Below, in pieces: positions 30,052 through 41,200 of a stretch of DNA of 64,000 nt. The DNA is from Moesziomyces globuligerus (lineage: Eukaryota; Basidiomycota; Ustilaginomycetes; Ustilaginales; Ustilaginaceae). The stretch spans positions 1,240,001 through 1,304,000 of the forward strand of contig JARVLF010000015.1 in assembly GCA_030849465.1 (NCBI GenBank), written 5' to 3'. The notes below the pieces were generated by a model, which was not told where the DNA came from, ran no database searches, and worked only from the letters and a program-made list of their open reading frames with translations. Position numbers and translations under genes: made by a program. Positions within the stretch are counted from its first letter, which is position 1; the number at the start of each line of letters is the position of its first letter.

Positions 30052-32511
30052 ATGAAGTTCTCCGCGGTCTTGCCATTGGCCGCACTGGCGTGTGCAGGCT
30101 CTGGCCTCGCCGCCATCGCACCTCAGCCCGACTACCAGCAGCTTTTCGCCGAACGCGACGTCGATGCGGCTGCGCAGTTCCTCGAGCGCAGGCAGCAGGG
30201 CATCGGCGGTGCCGGTCAGAATGGCCCCGGTTACCAGACCGTGCCCAAAGTCCCCTTCAACGGAAACGACTCGCTTCCCTACTCGCCACCCTTCTACCCA
30301 ACGCCACAGACCAAGGGCACCTCGCAAAAGTGGAAGGATGCCATCGGCAAGGCGCGCGAGTACCTCCAGCAGTTCAACGAGACCGAAAAGGTCATGCTCA
30401 CCACCGGCTCTGGCTGGCAGCGCGGCCCATGCGTCGGCAACATCTCGCCCATCCCCCGTGTCGGCTTCCCCGGCCTTTGCCTCATGGACGGCCCTGCCGG
30501 CGTCCGTGGCACGGACCGCGTCACCTCGTTCCCCGACGCCATCACGGCCGCTGCCACCTTCGACCGCGACCTCTTCTACAAGCGTGCCCATGCGCTCGGC
30601 CAGGAGTTCAAGACCAAGGGTGCCAACATCTGGCTGGGTCCCATGATGAACGTTGCTCGTGTGCCCGAGGGCGGCCGAAACTGGGAAGGCTTCGGTTCCG
30701 ACCCCTACCTCAATGGTGAGGGTTCCTACTACTCGGTTCTCGGTGCTCAGGACGCCGGTGTTCAGGCCACGCTCAAGCACTACATCAACAACGAGCAGGA
30801 GCACTTCCGAAACGAGGGCAGCTCCAACCTCGACTCGCGTACCGAGCGTGAGATCTACCTGCATCCCTTCCTGCGCGGTGTCCAGGCCGGCGCGGCCTCA
30901 GTCATGTGCTCCTACAACCTCGTCAACAACTCGTGGGCCTGCCAGAACTCGGAGCTGCTCAACAACCGTCTCAAGACCGAGTTGCAGTTCCCGGGCTACG
31001 TCATGTCCGACTGGGGTGCCCAGCATGCTGGTGTCGCTTCGGCCAATGCTGGCCTCGACATGACCATGCCTGGTGATGTGCTTTGCTGCAGCCTCCAGGA
31101 GGGCTCGCTCTGGGGCGGCAACCTGACCACCGCCGTCAACAACGGCTCAGTGGCCACGACGCGTCTCGACGACATGGCCACGCGCGTGCTCGCCGGCTGG
31201 TTCCTGCTGGACCAGGACAAGGGATACCCCAAGCCCAACTTTAACTTTTTCGACAAGATGGACCCGGCCACCAACGAGCACGTCGACGCGACTGCAGACC
31301 ACGACCAGATCGCCCGCGAGGTGGCTCGCGCCGGTACCGTGCTGCTCAAGAACCACCGCAACGCTCTCCCCATCAAGAAGCCCCGCAACATGGCCGTGAT
31401 AGGCTCGGATGCTGGACCGCTCTACCAGGGCGCGAACTACTGGCCCGATCGTGCGCAGAACGGCGGCCTGCCGTACGGTACCCTGGGTCAGGGATGGGGT
31501 TCGGGATCGACCGACTACTCGTACTTCTTCTCGCCCTACGAGGCGCTGCAGACCCAGGCGCGCAAGGACCGCACGCAGATCCAGTGGAACTTTGACGACT
31601 TTAACCTCCAGCAGAGCGTCGCCATCGCCAACCTGACCGACGTTGCGCTCGTGTTCGTCAGCGCCGAGAGCGGCGAGGGCTACATCACCGTGGACCGCAA
31701 CGAGGGTGACCGTAACAACCTCACGCTCTGGAACCAGGGCGAGCAGCTCATCCGCAACGTGACGGCGGTCAACAACAACACGGTCGTCATCGTCCACTCG
31801 ACCGGACCCGTGGACATGGAGAGCTTTGCGCAGAACCCCAACGTCAGCGCCATCGTCTGGGCCAACCTGCCCGGAGGCGAGAGCGGCCGTGCGCTGGTCG
31901 ACGTGCTGTACGGCAACTACAATCCTAGTGGCCGCCTGCCCTACACCATCGGCAGGAACCGCACCGACTACGGCGCCGATGTGCTCTACTACAACGACAC
32001 GGTCACGCCCCAGATCAACTACACCGAGGCGCTCCACGTCGACTACCGCCACTTTGACAGCCAGAACATCGAGCCGCGCTTCGAGTTTGGCTTTGGCCTC
32101 TCGTACACCAAGTTCGCCTACTCTGGTGCATGGACCCAGCAGGTCGGCTGGGCGGACAACAGCTGGTGGGGCGGCAAGAACGCCTCGGAGGGTCTGCCCG
32201 AGTGGCTGTTCGAGCCCAAGTACGAGGTGACCTTCTCGATCACCAACGACGGAGACTGCGACGGCCACGAGGTGTGGCAGGCCTACCTCGAGTTCCCGCG
32301 CTCGGCGGGAGAGCCGCCCAAGGTGCTCCGAAACTTTGGCCGCGAGTGGGTCAAGCAGTACCAGACCAAGGAGGTCAAGTTCACGCTCAGCCAGTACGAC
32401 GTCTCGACGTGGTGCAACAAGAAGCAGAGGTGGCTCCAGCCCGAGGGCAAGATCAAGGTCGTCCTCGGTGCATCGTCGCGTGACATCCGCCAGGCGGTCG
32501 TGCTCAACTGA
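30052..32511 (+). CDS. secreted glycoside hydrolase family 3 beta-glucosidase
   Basis: The product is 819 aa, cleaving terminal beta-glucose from cello-oligosaccharides or other beta-glucosides outside the cell. It starts with a signal peptide (MKFSAVLPLAALACAGSGLA). The GH3 N-terminal domain contains GLCLMDGPAGVR, a KHYINNEQEHFRN block and the nucleophile motif GYVMSDWGAQHAG with Asp320. The C-terminal domain carries the likely acid/base in DRNEGDRNNLTLW (Glu551). A fibronectin-III-like domain closes the protein (EVTFSITNDGDCDGHEVWQAYLEFP onward). The order and length match extracellular fungal beta-glucosidases. Many N-x-S/T sites suggest glycosylation. The start is ATG at 30052; the frame upstream to 29998 begins with GTG. 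The neighbouring cutinase and peptide genes also encode secreted products. Confidence 0.93.
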   Translation: MKFSAVLPLAALACAGSGLAAIAPQPDYQQLFAERDVDAAAQFLERRQQGIGGAGQNGPGYQTVPKVPFNGNDSLPYSPPFYPTPQTKGTSQKWKDAIGKAREYLQQFNETEKVMLTTGSGWQRGPCVGNISPIPRVGFPGLCLMDGPAGVRGTDRVTSFPDAITAAATFDRDLFYKRAHALGQEFKTKGANIWLGPMMNVARVPEGGRNWEGFGSDPYLNGEGSYYSVLGAQDAGVQATLKHYINNEQEHFRNEGSSNLDSRTEREIYLHPFLRGVQAGAASVMCSYNLVNNSWACQNSELLNNRLKTELQFPGYVMSDWGAQHAGVASANAGLDMTMPGDVLCCSLQEGSLWGGNLTTAVNNGSVATTRLDDMATRVLAGWFLLDQDKGYPKPNFNFFDKMDPATNEHVDATADHDQIAREVARAGTVLLKNHRNALPIKKPRNMAVIGSDAGPLYQGANYWPDRAQNGGLPYGTLGQGWGSGSTDYSYFFSPYEALQTQARKDRTQIQWNFDDFNLQQSVAIANLTDVALVFVSAESGEGYITVDRNEGDRNNLTLWNQGEQLIRNVTAVNNNTVVIVHSTGPVDMESFAQNPNVSAIVWANLPGGESGRALVDVLYGNYNPSGRLPYTIGRNRTDYGADVLYYNDTVTPQINYTEALHVDYRHFDSQNIEPRFEFGFGLSYTKFAYSGAWTQQVGWADNSWWGGKNASEGLPEWLFEPKYEVTFSITNDGDCDGHEVWQAYLEFPRSAGEPPKVLRNFGREWVKQYQTKEVKFTLSQYDVSTWCNKKQRWLQPEGKIKVVLGASSRDIRQAVVLN

Positions 32512-32626
32512 TAAGCCCACGATTCGAAAGCAGTCGCACGCTCCTTGGTGGACCGCAGTGCACTGCATGCTGCTTGGTCTTTCATTTGTCGAGCTAGATG
32601 CGCAGCTGGACAATCGCTTGCTATGA

Positions 32627-32632
32627 AATAAA
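32627..32632 (+). terminator. AATAAA poly(A) signal of the GH3 gene
   Basis: Canonical hexamer about 115 bp after the stop codon. Fungal signals are loose, so confidence is limited. Confidence 0.35.
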
Positions 32633-33171
32633 ACGGCTCAAGTCAGACTGTCGCAGAAGCACGTGTGTGTCGAGCGGATGCGTCAGGGTCCGCGTGAAGT
32701 GAGGGTGAGCCCAGAGTTTTGAGTTGGAGTTTCGAAATTTTCTCCCCCGCACCCAACGCAACAGGCTCACACGCCGCAGGGTCCGGTTCAGGCTGACAGT
32801 CCCCGATTCCCGAGCTGTAACTCTGCGGCTGCAGTTGGCCTGGATAGCGACTACCATCATCGTATCATCACCTTTCAGGGCAGACTTTGGATCAGCCTTA
32901 CTACACCGAGCGTTCAGAAGGCAGCACCGCAGGTTGAGCCCAGCACGAACCAGCACAGACACGACTTGCAGGAATACGTGCATCTTGGCGCATCCGACAG
33001 CCTCGTTCGCATCCCACTCGACCTGCCGAGGGCACGACTCGCGTTCACCACCCAGAGATACGGCAGGCCAGCTTTCGTCACCACGCTTGGACGGATCACC
33101 ACAGGCAGCTGCGCTCGCATCGCGGTGAGAAGACGACGCCGACTTCTGGATAACATCGACGCCGGGTTAGG
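32633..33171. other. intergenic region between GH3 and PP4R2 genes
   Basis: Promoter and leader of the next gene. No gene is supported. Confidence 0.5.
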
Positions 33172-34383
33172 ATGACGTCGGAGACGCTGCACGAGATCGG
33201 GGCGGGGTTCGAGTGGAAGCCGGCGTACGCGGAGCAGCTGGCGCACATTGCGGATACGGACGAGTACATCCACGACGACGATGCGCATCCCGCCGCATAC
33301 GACTGGCCGACGCTCAAGGAGGCGATCAAGTTCCGTATCCGAGAACATCTGCAGGGCTGCTTCGCCACCGCGCGGCCCGTCCAGCTCCACCCCGCTGCCA
33401 CGCTCTTGACTCCCAACCTCGACGACGCTGCCTCGCAATCCGGTCTCGCTGCGTCTTCGGACGAAAACGCGGACGCAGAGGCCAAGGGCGACGAGGAGGA
33501 GGAAGGCGAGGAGCGCGCGAGTGGCGGGGTGATGGCGGCGGATGTGCAGAACTTCTACGCCTCGAAGCGCGGGCCGAGCTCGACGACGGGCGTGATGGAG
33601 GCCGACGAGGCGGCCAAGCAGCAAAGGCTCGTGTTTGGCATGCTGGACGACTTTGATACCCAGCCACCGTTTACGATCCAGCGATTGTGCGAGTTGGTCG
33701 TGGCGCCCACAGCGCACTACAACAGCGGGGCCAAGTGGATCGGGGCGCTCAAGAGGTGTCTTGCGGTGACGGCGACACGAGACGCCTTTCCTATCAGCCC
33801 GATCCTCGCATCGACGGGCGTTCCGAACGGACACGCCGACGAGGCCAAGTCGGACGTATCCGAGCTCGACATGGACCGCATGGACGGTCTTGCGCAGTCG
33901 GCGGGGACGAGGTCGAGGTCGGCGAGCGTAGCCTCTAGTGCAGATCCGCTCTTTTCGCCCATCCCGTTCCTCACGGATGCTCCGGACGACGGAACCGTTT
34001 CGGAAGTGCCTGAGCTCGAGCTGAGCGGGGCGGATCGGACGGGCGCAGATGCTGTGCCGAGCGAAGTGCTCAACCCGGCACCTGTCGCAGAGGTTCAGAC
34101 CGACGTGGCCATGCCAGATACACAGCCAGAGGCAGGCACTGCACTCGCCGTACACGAAGCACTCGCCCAACCAGAACCACTACCTTCGACCCCACTCGGA
34201 CTACCCGCAGGAGAGGTCGACGAAGTCGACAACGCCGACAGCTCCATCCATCCGCTCTCGGCCACCACCACTGCGGCTCCTGGCGCCCACGACGCAGACG
34301 ATCACAAAGACCCTCCCGACGCAGACGCCCGCGACACCAAACGCCGCAAGAGCGTCGCCTCGGAATCCGACCCACGCGACTAG
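33172..34383 (+). CDS. PSY4: protein phosphatase 4 regulatory subunit 2 (PP4R2)
   Basis: The product is 403 aa. The N-terminal half matches PPP4R2: FEWKPAYAEQLAHIADTDE, WPTLKEAIKFRIREHL and, near residue 165, PPFTIQRLCELVVAPTAHYNSGAKWIGALKRCLAV, the most diagnostic block. Between these lies an acidic insert (DEEEEGEE). The C-terminal half is acidic and disordered, as usual in the family, and ends with KRRKSVASESD, a possible nuclear signal. The partner is the PP4 catalytic subunit; the complex dephosphorylates DNA-damage and checkpoint proteins such as gamma-H2AX (Psy4 in yeast). The start is ATG at 33172. It converges with the next gene, leaving 104 bp that include a TG/GA microsatellite. 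Confidence 0.85.
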   Translation: MTSETLHEIGAGFEWKPAYAEQLAHIADTDEYIHDDDAHPAAYDWPTLKEAIKFRIREHLQGCFATARPVQLHPAATLLTPNLDDAASQSGLAASSDENADAEAKGDEEEEGEERASGGVMAADVQNFYASKRGPSSTTGVMEADEAAKQQRLVFGMLDDFDTQPPFTIQRLCELVVAPTAHYNSGAKWIGALKRCLAVTATRDAFPISPILASTGVPNGHADEAKSDVSELDMDRMDGLAQSAGTRSRSASVASSADPLFSPIPFLTDAPDDGTVSEVPELELSGADRTGADAVPSEVLNPAPVAEVQTDVAMPDTQPEAGTALAVHEALAQPEPLPSTPLGLPAGEVDEVDNADSSIHPLSATTTAAPGAHDADDHKDPPDADARDTKRRKSVASESDPRD

Positions 34384-34428
34384 CCCTCCTGAATGATCAC
34401 CCATTCCACAGTCCCAAACTTCTCGCCC

Positions 34429-34461
34429 GTGTGTGAGTGTGTGAGTGAGTGAGTGTGTGGG
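34429..34461. repeat. GTGA/GTGT microsatellite
   Basis: Imperfect run of GTGT and GAGT units between two convergent stop codons, probably within both 3' UTRs. Confidence 0.7.
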
Positions 34462-34487
34462 ATGTGGCAATTGTGAATGCTCGAGAT

Positions 34488-37400
34488 TCATCGGCCTCGC
34501 CGAGGCGTGTCGGGTGTAGGAGTGAAAGCGTCCCGGTCCGTGTACCAAGACGAGATGCCTTTCCAGCCACCGCGCGAGGGCGACGGTGTGGCCTTTGGCA
34601 TCTTTGGCCCCTTTGCAGCCGCTCGTTCTGCTGCGTGGGGTAGCTTCTTGCGCTTGGGCTCCGCCTCGGGCGTACTGGTGCTGCCCACGTGCGCAGGTCG
34701 CACCGTTGTCGTTGCACGCTCACCGTGCTTGCTGAGCTTCTTTGCCGCAGCGTCGGGAGAGCGAGGGCGCTTGCGCGGTGTGCCGATCGTCTCGCGCAGC
34801 GCAGCGGGACGCGCCACATCGAGCACCACCTCGACGTTCTGCGACTGCGACGCTTCGTCCGAGTCCCAGACCTCCACCTCGTCCAGCGCCCGCTGCTTGC
34901 CCTGCGCCACCGCACTCGATGCACTGCGCGGCCCAGGCCGGTGCGGCGCCGGCGGCGAATGCGCTCGGGCGGGAGAGCGCTGTGGCGCAAAGTACGAGAG
35001 CAGATCGCGCGGGCTCTTGCCTCCACCACCGCGGATCTGCGACGTAGAGGCTCGCGCACTCGAGCCACCGGACTGAGCAACGCGGCTGACTTGGAAAGGC
35101 CCAGCTGGCTGCACGGACCTCGGTGGCGAAGGGGAATCGGCGTGCTTCTGTCCAGCCACTTCCTCGTCCATAGGCTCGGGCGACACTTCGAGAACCGAAG
35201 GAACGCCCTCATCTTCACTCGCTTCCTCCTCTTCCATCGGCATCTCGTCGTCGTACATGGCCGTCTCCTCGTCGTACATCGACGAAGCCTCCCTGACCTC
35301 CCTGTCACCGATCGACCTCGGCTGACTACCTGCCAGACGCGTTGCAGACGACGACTTAGCCGGCGACACGGTGCGAACGATCTCCATCCTCTGTTCCTCG
35401 CCCTCCGCCTGCGGGATCGCCGCATCAGACCGACTGAGGTCGTAGTAGACGCGGAGCTCTCCGCCCGTCGCGCACCGGACTTTGGCAAAGCGCTTGCGAC
35501 CTGCGCTATCGATCTGCGTCGTGACGCACTCGGTGTCCTCCACGTCGACCAAGACGATGCCGCGCTCGCGTGCGCGGTCTTCTTCCGCCATCCGCTCGAG
35601 GTCCGGCAGAGACTCGTCGAGCCGCAGCCACTCCTTGCGCTCCATATCCACTAGCGGGGATAGTGCGTCAGGTAGCGGCAGTCTGCACGAGCGGCCGGCG
35701 CGCAGAAAGCGATCGACGCTCTCGAGTCCTTCCGAGTCCGACGGCCGCCCTACGCGCCCCTCGCCTACGTGCGACTCGAGCTCCGCGCGCAGCTGAGAAC
35801 CGCGTAGCGGTCGCTGGCGTCGGAGCAGACGTACGAGCTTCACTTTGTGAGCTGGAGGTGGAGGAAGCGACGGGTCCGATAGAGTTGGCGAGACGGCAGG
35901 CTCGCCTGCGAGACCGAGCGCACGACGCGTGCTGAGCCGGAGCAGAGCTAGTTGCTCCCTGTTGGTGCGCACGGGAACGTCCCACAGCGCAGCGGGATGC
36001 ATCTCGCGGCTCGGCAGCTCGCGCGCTTTGGCTTCGGTCAGCGCGCTGCCGAGCTGTGTGCTGCGGGTGGCCGCAGCAGGGACGCTCGACGCGGCCAGAG
36101 CCGCATCGCTTCGCGCCTTCGTCAGCAAGAATTGGGCAAAGGAGGATGGTGGCCTTGACCGCACCTTGGCTGTTCTCGGCGCGCGGGAACGGAGGAGGTC
36201 GAGGAACTTCGGGGTGGCGGCCACGAAAGGAAGCGGGTTGGGCCTTCCCCTAGGCAGTTGGGTCGCCTGAGCCAGCTGCTCTTGTGCACGCTGGAGCTCG
36301 TACCGCTCAAAGTGGCGCCGGACATTGTAGTCCGTGACGTTACGCGCGCGCTTTGGATAACGTCGGTGCGCCTCACTATCGGAGCCGGTAGCCGGTGTAG
36401 CGCCCGCGCTCGAGTCGTCGACTTCGATGCCAGAGAAGTTTCTCCCTGCTTGGAGCCCAGAGTGATAGGGCACGAGAGGGTCGGATGACGGGTGCGACCC
36501 ACGTGAACGCGACACGTCTGACGAGCCGAACTCGGCCGCTACCTGGCCTATGCGTTGACCAGGAGCAGCCAGAACGATCCTGAGTGCGTCGTGACGGATT
36601 TGAATGGGTTCTTCCGGTCGGTCGTCTTCGTCGACGGATGAGTCGTCCACCACAACGACATCGAGCGCGTCGTCCGAGCCTGTGTGCGGGAGGTGGCGCC
36701 TTGTCAGACCCGCTTCAGTCTCGCTTCCGTCCTCCGTGTCAGCTATCATTTCGGACGAAATAGCAGGATGTTTGCGATGCCGCGGCGGGATTGGCAGTTC
36801 TGATGATTCGGTCTCGGCGTCAAGCTCGGAGTTGGACTGCACGACCAGCTTGGACGGCGAGGGGTGTGGACGTGCAAGTTGGTTGGAGCTCGCCGATGCG
36901 CTTGGCAGCTCTAGTTCCTGTGATGCCGCACGGTCGTGGTCTTCATCGCTATCGGAAAGCAAGAGGGCTCCGGAGGAGTTGAGTGCACCTCTGCGCGGGA
37001 CTGTTGTGCGCGGGATGTAAACGACTCGGGAGGTTGATGGAGCGAGAGAGACAAATTCGCTGCGTGCTTGACTGTCGGAGCGGGCAGCATGCCTCCGTGG
37101 GGCGTGTGCGTCCATCGACATGTCGGCATCTTCGTCGACTCCCTCGGAATCCTCGTCCTCAAGCTCTTCGCTCTCCGTTTGGAGGTAGGCGGTGGCTGGT
37201 ACTAAGCTCGCATCGCTGCTACTGTCGATCGAGATCGCGCGAGGTTGAGTTGCGGATCGTGGTGGCCTGGGGGCGGATCTGAAGAAAGATCGTGATTGCG
37301 ACGGGTGATCTTGCTCGGATTCGTAGCGCTGGTTGTACAGGTCGGCGAGGGAGGTGGCCGCCGGTCGGTTCGGTTTGCGAGGAGGAGCTGATGCGCTCGA

Positions 37401-37514
37401 GCGGTCGGTGTTGACGAATGTTCTCGCGGAAGCGCTTGGGGCGGAAGGGCCCGATTCCTGGGCGCGGCGGGCGTTGTAAAGGTCGGCTAGCGACTGGGCA
37501 GGACGGGAGGTCAT
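34488..37514 (-). CDS. hypothetical disordered protein, 1008 aa, with duplicated SLADLYN motif
   Basis: No family recognised. SLADLYN occurs twice near the N-terminus (residues 8-14 and 55-61), each followed by a basic residue and flanked by low-complexity sequence, so it is probably a repeated docking peptide. Long acidic/Ser-rich stretches follow (ESEELEDEDSEGVDEDADMS). A more conserved-looking core reads YPKRARNVTDYNVRRHFERYELQRAQEQL and PRSSFAQFLLTKARSD-like sequence. Near residue 838, RDLLSYFAPQ resembles a PCNA-interacting peptide without the leading Gln. WKGISSWY lies near the C-terminus. Taken together this suggests a nuclear, chromatin- or replication-linked scaffold, as inference only. 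ATG at 37514 (GCCATGA) is preferred to the upstream in-frame ATG at 37547. Confidence 0.65.
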   Translation of the reverse strand: MTSRPAQSLADLYNARRAQESGPSAPSASARTFVNTDRSSASAPPRKPNRPAATSLADLYNQRYESEQDHPSQSRSFFRSAPRPPRSATQPRAISIDSSSDASLVPATAYLQTESEELEDEDSEGVDEDADMSMDAHAPRRHAARSDSQARSEFVSLAPSTSRVVYIPRTTVPRRGALNSSGALLLSDSDEDHDRAASQELELPSASASSNQLARPHPSPSKLVVQSNSELDAETESSELPIPPRHRKHPAISSEMIADTEDGSETEAGLTRRHLPHTGSDDALDVVVVDDSSVDEDDRPEEPIQIRHDALRIVLAAPGQRIGQVAAEFGSSDVSRSRGSHPSSDPLVPYHSGLQAGRNFSGIEVDDSSAGATPATGSDSEAHRRYPKRARNVTDYNVRRHFERYELQRAQEQLAQATQLPRGRPNPLPFVAATPKFLDLLRSRAPRTAKVRSRPPSSFAQFLLTKARSDAALAASSVPAAATRSTQLGSALTEAKARELPSREMHPAALWDVPVRTNREQLALLRLSTRRALGLAGEPAVSPTLSDPSLPPPPAHKVKLVRLLRRQRPLRGSQLRAELESHVGEGRVGRPSDSEGLESVDRFLRAGRSCRLPLPDALSPLVDMERKEWLRLDESLPDLERMAEEDRARERGIVLVDVEDTECVTTQIDSAGRKRFAKVRCATGGELRVYYDLSRSDAAIPQAEGEEQRMEIVRTVSPAKSSSATRLAGSQPRSIGDREVREASSMYDEETAMYDDEMPMEEEEASEDEGVPSVLEVSPEPMDEEVAGQKHADSPSPPRSVQPAGPFQVSRVAQSGGSSARASTSQIRGGGGKSPRDLLSYFAPQRSPARAHSPPAPHRPGPRSASSAVAQGKQRALDEVEVWDSDEASQSQNVEVVLDVARPAALRETIGTPRKRPRSPDAAAKKLSKHGERATTTVRPAHVGSTSTPEAEPKRKKLPHAAERAAAKGPKMPKATPSPSRGGWKGISSWYTDRDAFTPTPDTPRRGR

Positions 37515-37547
37515 GGCAGGAGGCGAAGGGATGCAGCAAGAGAGCAT

Positions 37548-38206
37548 GACGCGAGCATGCGAGGCTACGTGTGATGGTGGTGCGGAAGGGAATGCGGAAA
37601 CATTTGCAGGTCGGAATGTGTGGGCGCGAGCGTGCGAAGCGGTCTGACCCCCGCACCAGGGTCGGCCTTCAAGTAGAGCACTGCGACGTCGCGATGGGGG
37701 TGATGGTCGGTAGATGAAGCGACGAGGCAGCGCGCTAGGGACACGTGACGTGAGCGGGAAGGCGGGCCCGAGCGAGCCTGGTCGGACGCGCTGTGGGTCC
37801 TGCTATGGAGTTAGTTGGTAAGCCAGTCGAACTGGTGTTGTTCTCTCTGTGCCGTTGAGGAGGTGAGACTGCGGCGGCCACTCGCTGCGAGATGCGGTAC
37901 GCGGGTAGCCGTTTCCACGGCACCAAGCAGCTTCTTTGAAATCAACCCACACTTTTGGCGTCATCTCTTCCGCCTCCCGAGAAATTATCTCAACTCACGT
38001 TCTCGCTCTCCTCGCACGACCGCTCGCACGACCGAACAGAGGACCTGAATCCCATCAAAAAGTTTGTCTACATGGCGTCTCTTCCGTCCAGACTGCGTGA
38101 CATACCGGAACGTGGCGCACGATGTATCACTTCATTGTAGTCCTATTGTATTTTTGCATGGTGTCCTGTCCCTTTTGAAAGCGAGCTCAATAGATTACGA
38201 GCGCAA
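37548..38206. other. intergenic region
   Basis: Upstream flank of the gene at 34488-37514 and 3' flank of the ABC transporter gene. TGCGGAA occurs twice (37581-37587 and 37593-37599), resembling the promoter element seen at 9048-9097. No gene is supported. Confidence 0.5.
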
Positions 38207-41200
38207 TTAGGAGCGAGCTGCGTTGTTGGCGAGCATCTCGAGCTCATCGTACTCTCCCGTCTTGCGGCACATCTCGTAGAAGATGCCCTTGCGCTCGAGC
38301 AGCGCTGCAGGCGAGTCGTTCTCTGCGATGCGGCCCTGGTCCATGACCAGGATGCGGTCGTAGTCGATGATGGTCTTGAGCCTGTGCGCGATGGTGATGA
38401 TGGTCGTCTTGTGCCTAGCGTCTGCGTCCAGCGGCGCCCGCAGCGTGCGCTGGATCTGCGTGTCCGTCTCAAAGTCGACCGAGGCGGTCGCCTCGTCCAT
38501 AAAGATGATCGACGTCGACCTGAGCAGCGCCCTCGCCATCGAGATCAGCTGCCTCTGCCCCTGCGAAAAGTTGCTTCCGCCCTCCGAGACCTTGGTGTCC
38601 AGGCTGAACTTGGTGCTGCCTGCGCCGCCGCTGGACGGAACCACCGAGTTCACAACGGTCGACGAGGCGGAAGACGCGTTCGGCTCCGTACTCGCTTCAT
38701 GGATCGACCCGGCGCGGCTGGGAAGCATGCTCGGTGCTGCCGTATTGACCGGGCTCGTGCGCAGGTTGACACGACGCAGCGCCAGCAGACACTCTTCGTC
38801 CGTGCGCTCGTTGAACGGGTCGAGATTCTCGCGGATCGTACCGCTGAACAGAACCGGATCTTGGGGGATGATCGTCAGGCGGCTGCGCAGATCGTCCAGA
38901 CCGATCTTGCTGATATCGATCCCGTCAATCACGATCGACCCCTCGGCGAACTCGACAAACCGGAAGAACGCCAGCGCCAGCGTACTCTTGCCGGAGCCGG
39001 TGCGGCCGACCAGTCCGACCTTTTCGCCGGCGCCGATGCGGAAATCAACGCCGCGCAGCACCGGGTCCAGATCGGGCGCATACTTGAGCACGAGATTGCT
39101 CACCTCGATGCCGCGGCTGTTGATCTTGGCGGGCCATCCAGGAGGCGGACGGTTGTGCTCGACGACAGCTGCCGGCTCCTGCGGCAGCGCGAGGTATTCG
39201 TGCATCCTCTCGACCGAGTTGAGATCCATCTCGAAGCCGGTCCAGCAGCGGCAGAGCCAGTAGAGCGAGAGTACGAGCGTCTGCGCCTGGGTGATGGCGA
39301 TGCCAGCCAGTCCGGCATCGATGCCGCCAGCCAACGCCAGCACCGACGCGCCAAAGACGGTGAAGGCCCCCATGACGTCGAAGCGGAGCATGAGCCAGCG
39401 ATTTGCCATCCAGAAGAGGTTGTAGCAGCTCTGCGTTGCGTCGAGGCGTCGGAAGAGCGTCTGCAGGAACCGCTCCTGCGCGCCGAATGCGCGCACGGTC
39501 GCGATGCCATTCAGCACCTCGGAGAACGACTGGAAGATGGGCGATCGCGTCACGGATTCGAGGCGACGAAGATCCCGCGCCGCCGCGATGTACGAGACCG
39601 AGGTGCGGTAGTAGGCGTAGGTGATCAGCAGCAGCACGGGAACGAACGGCGGCACGGTGATGGCCATGGTGCCCATGGCAAACAGGCTCGAGGTGGCGAA
39701 GATGAGGAGGAAGCGAATGTTGCCGAAGAGCGTCGTGTCGACCGTCTCGACATCCTTGGTGAAGCGGTTCAGGATGCGGCCCGTGGGTGTCTGGTCAAAG
39801 AAGCGCGTCGGCGAGCGGACCACCGTCTTGAGCATGCTTTGGAACAGTCGGTTGCCTGCGGCGATCGCGCCGACGTTGCCGGTGAGCGCCGTCAGGATCA
39901 TCGTCGCATAGCCAAGCAGCAAGATGCCGACATACGTCAAGACGTAAGGCGCCACGTTGTCACTCGGGTCCGGGAACCAGCCATCGGATCCGGCTCGGTT
40001 CTCGTACGCATTGCCCCAGAACGAGAGCCAGTACTTTTCGAGCACATCCGAGAAGCGAGACACGAGTGTCATGAGCAGCACGATGGTAGCAAGCAGCCAG
40101 CCAAATGCCGAGAGATACGTGACGTAGATCTCGCGCTTGACGCTGCCCGTCGACTTCGCCTCCGCAGTGACGAGTTTGCCTCGTCCAGACGCGGCCGCCG
40201 CACCACTCTCGCCAGCAGTCTTTGCGTCTCCGTCCTCCGCCTGAGCCTTTGCTTGCGCGATGACTGCAGCATCCTTTGCCTCTTCCTCTTTCATCTGATC
40301 CGTAGCAGCCTGCTTGCCTTTGTCGTTCGCATCGAGCGCGTCAGGCACGCCAAGCGCAGCAGCCGACAAGAGACCAGCCTTTCGGAGCTCGGCGGGCGAG
40401 CCACTGGCTCGGATGCGGCCCTCGTCGAGAATGACGACGTGCTTGACGTGCGGGAGCACAGCATCGACATGGTGTGTCACCAGGACCACGGTCCTCCCCT
40501 TGACCAGCTCACCTTGCAGGCACTCGTCGACGAGCCTCTTGGCGGTGTGCGAGTCGACAGCAGCCAGGACGTCGTCGAGCAGCAGGATCGGCGAGCGCGA
40601 ATACACGGCACGCGCCAGCGCCACTCTGGCCTTCTGTCCGCCGGAGAGCGAGACGCCGTTCTCGCCGATCTCGGTCTGGTCGCCGTCGGGGAAGGTCTTG
40701 AGGTCCGGCGTGAGGCAGCAGCAGTCGAGCACGGCGTCGTAGCGCTGCTGGTCAAAGTGCTGGCCGAACACGACGTTGTCGCGGATGCTCATCGTCTCGA
40801 GCCAAGCCGTCTGAGAACAGTAGGCCACGCCGCCGCTGAGCAGCTTCAGCGGACGCTTGGGCAGCGCGATCGTGCCCTCCATCAGCTCCATCTCGCCCAG
40901 GATCGCCGAGAGAAGCGACGATTTGCCCGAGCCCGTCGGGCCGCAGATCAGCGTCATCTCGCCTCGGGGAGGTCGCAGGTCGAGCGCGGTGAGGCGGAAG
41001 GGCTCCGCCTCGCGCTCGGCCTCCTCATCGACCTCGGCGGCCACATGCGGAGCGGACGCCTTCTTCCAAAACTTGAGCTTGGAGAGGAAGGATCGCTGAG
41101 GAGCTTTGCTCTTCTTCTGTGCCTTCGGAGCGGTGTGCCAGCGCAGTGTAGCGCCGCTCAGGACGATCGTTCGGTCGTCCTGCGTGATTTCCGTCTGACC

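Noticed and set aside
31147..32613. A 488-codon open frame on the - strand
   Set aside because: It is antisense to the GH3 beta-glucosidase, Val/Leu/Arg/Asp-rich and without homology; a shadow of codon bias.
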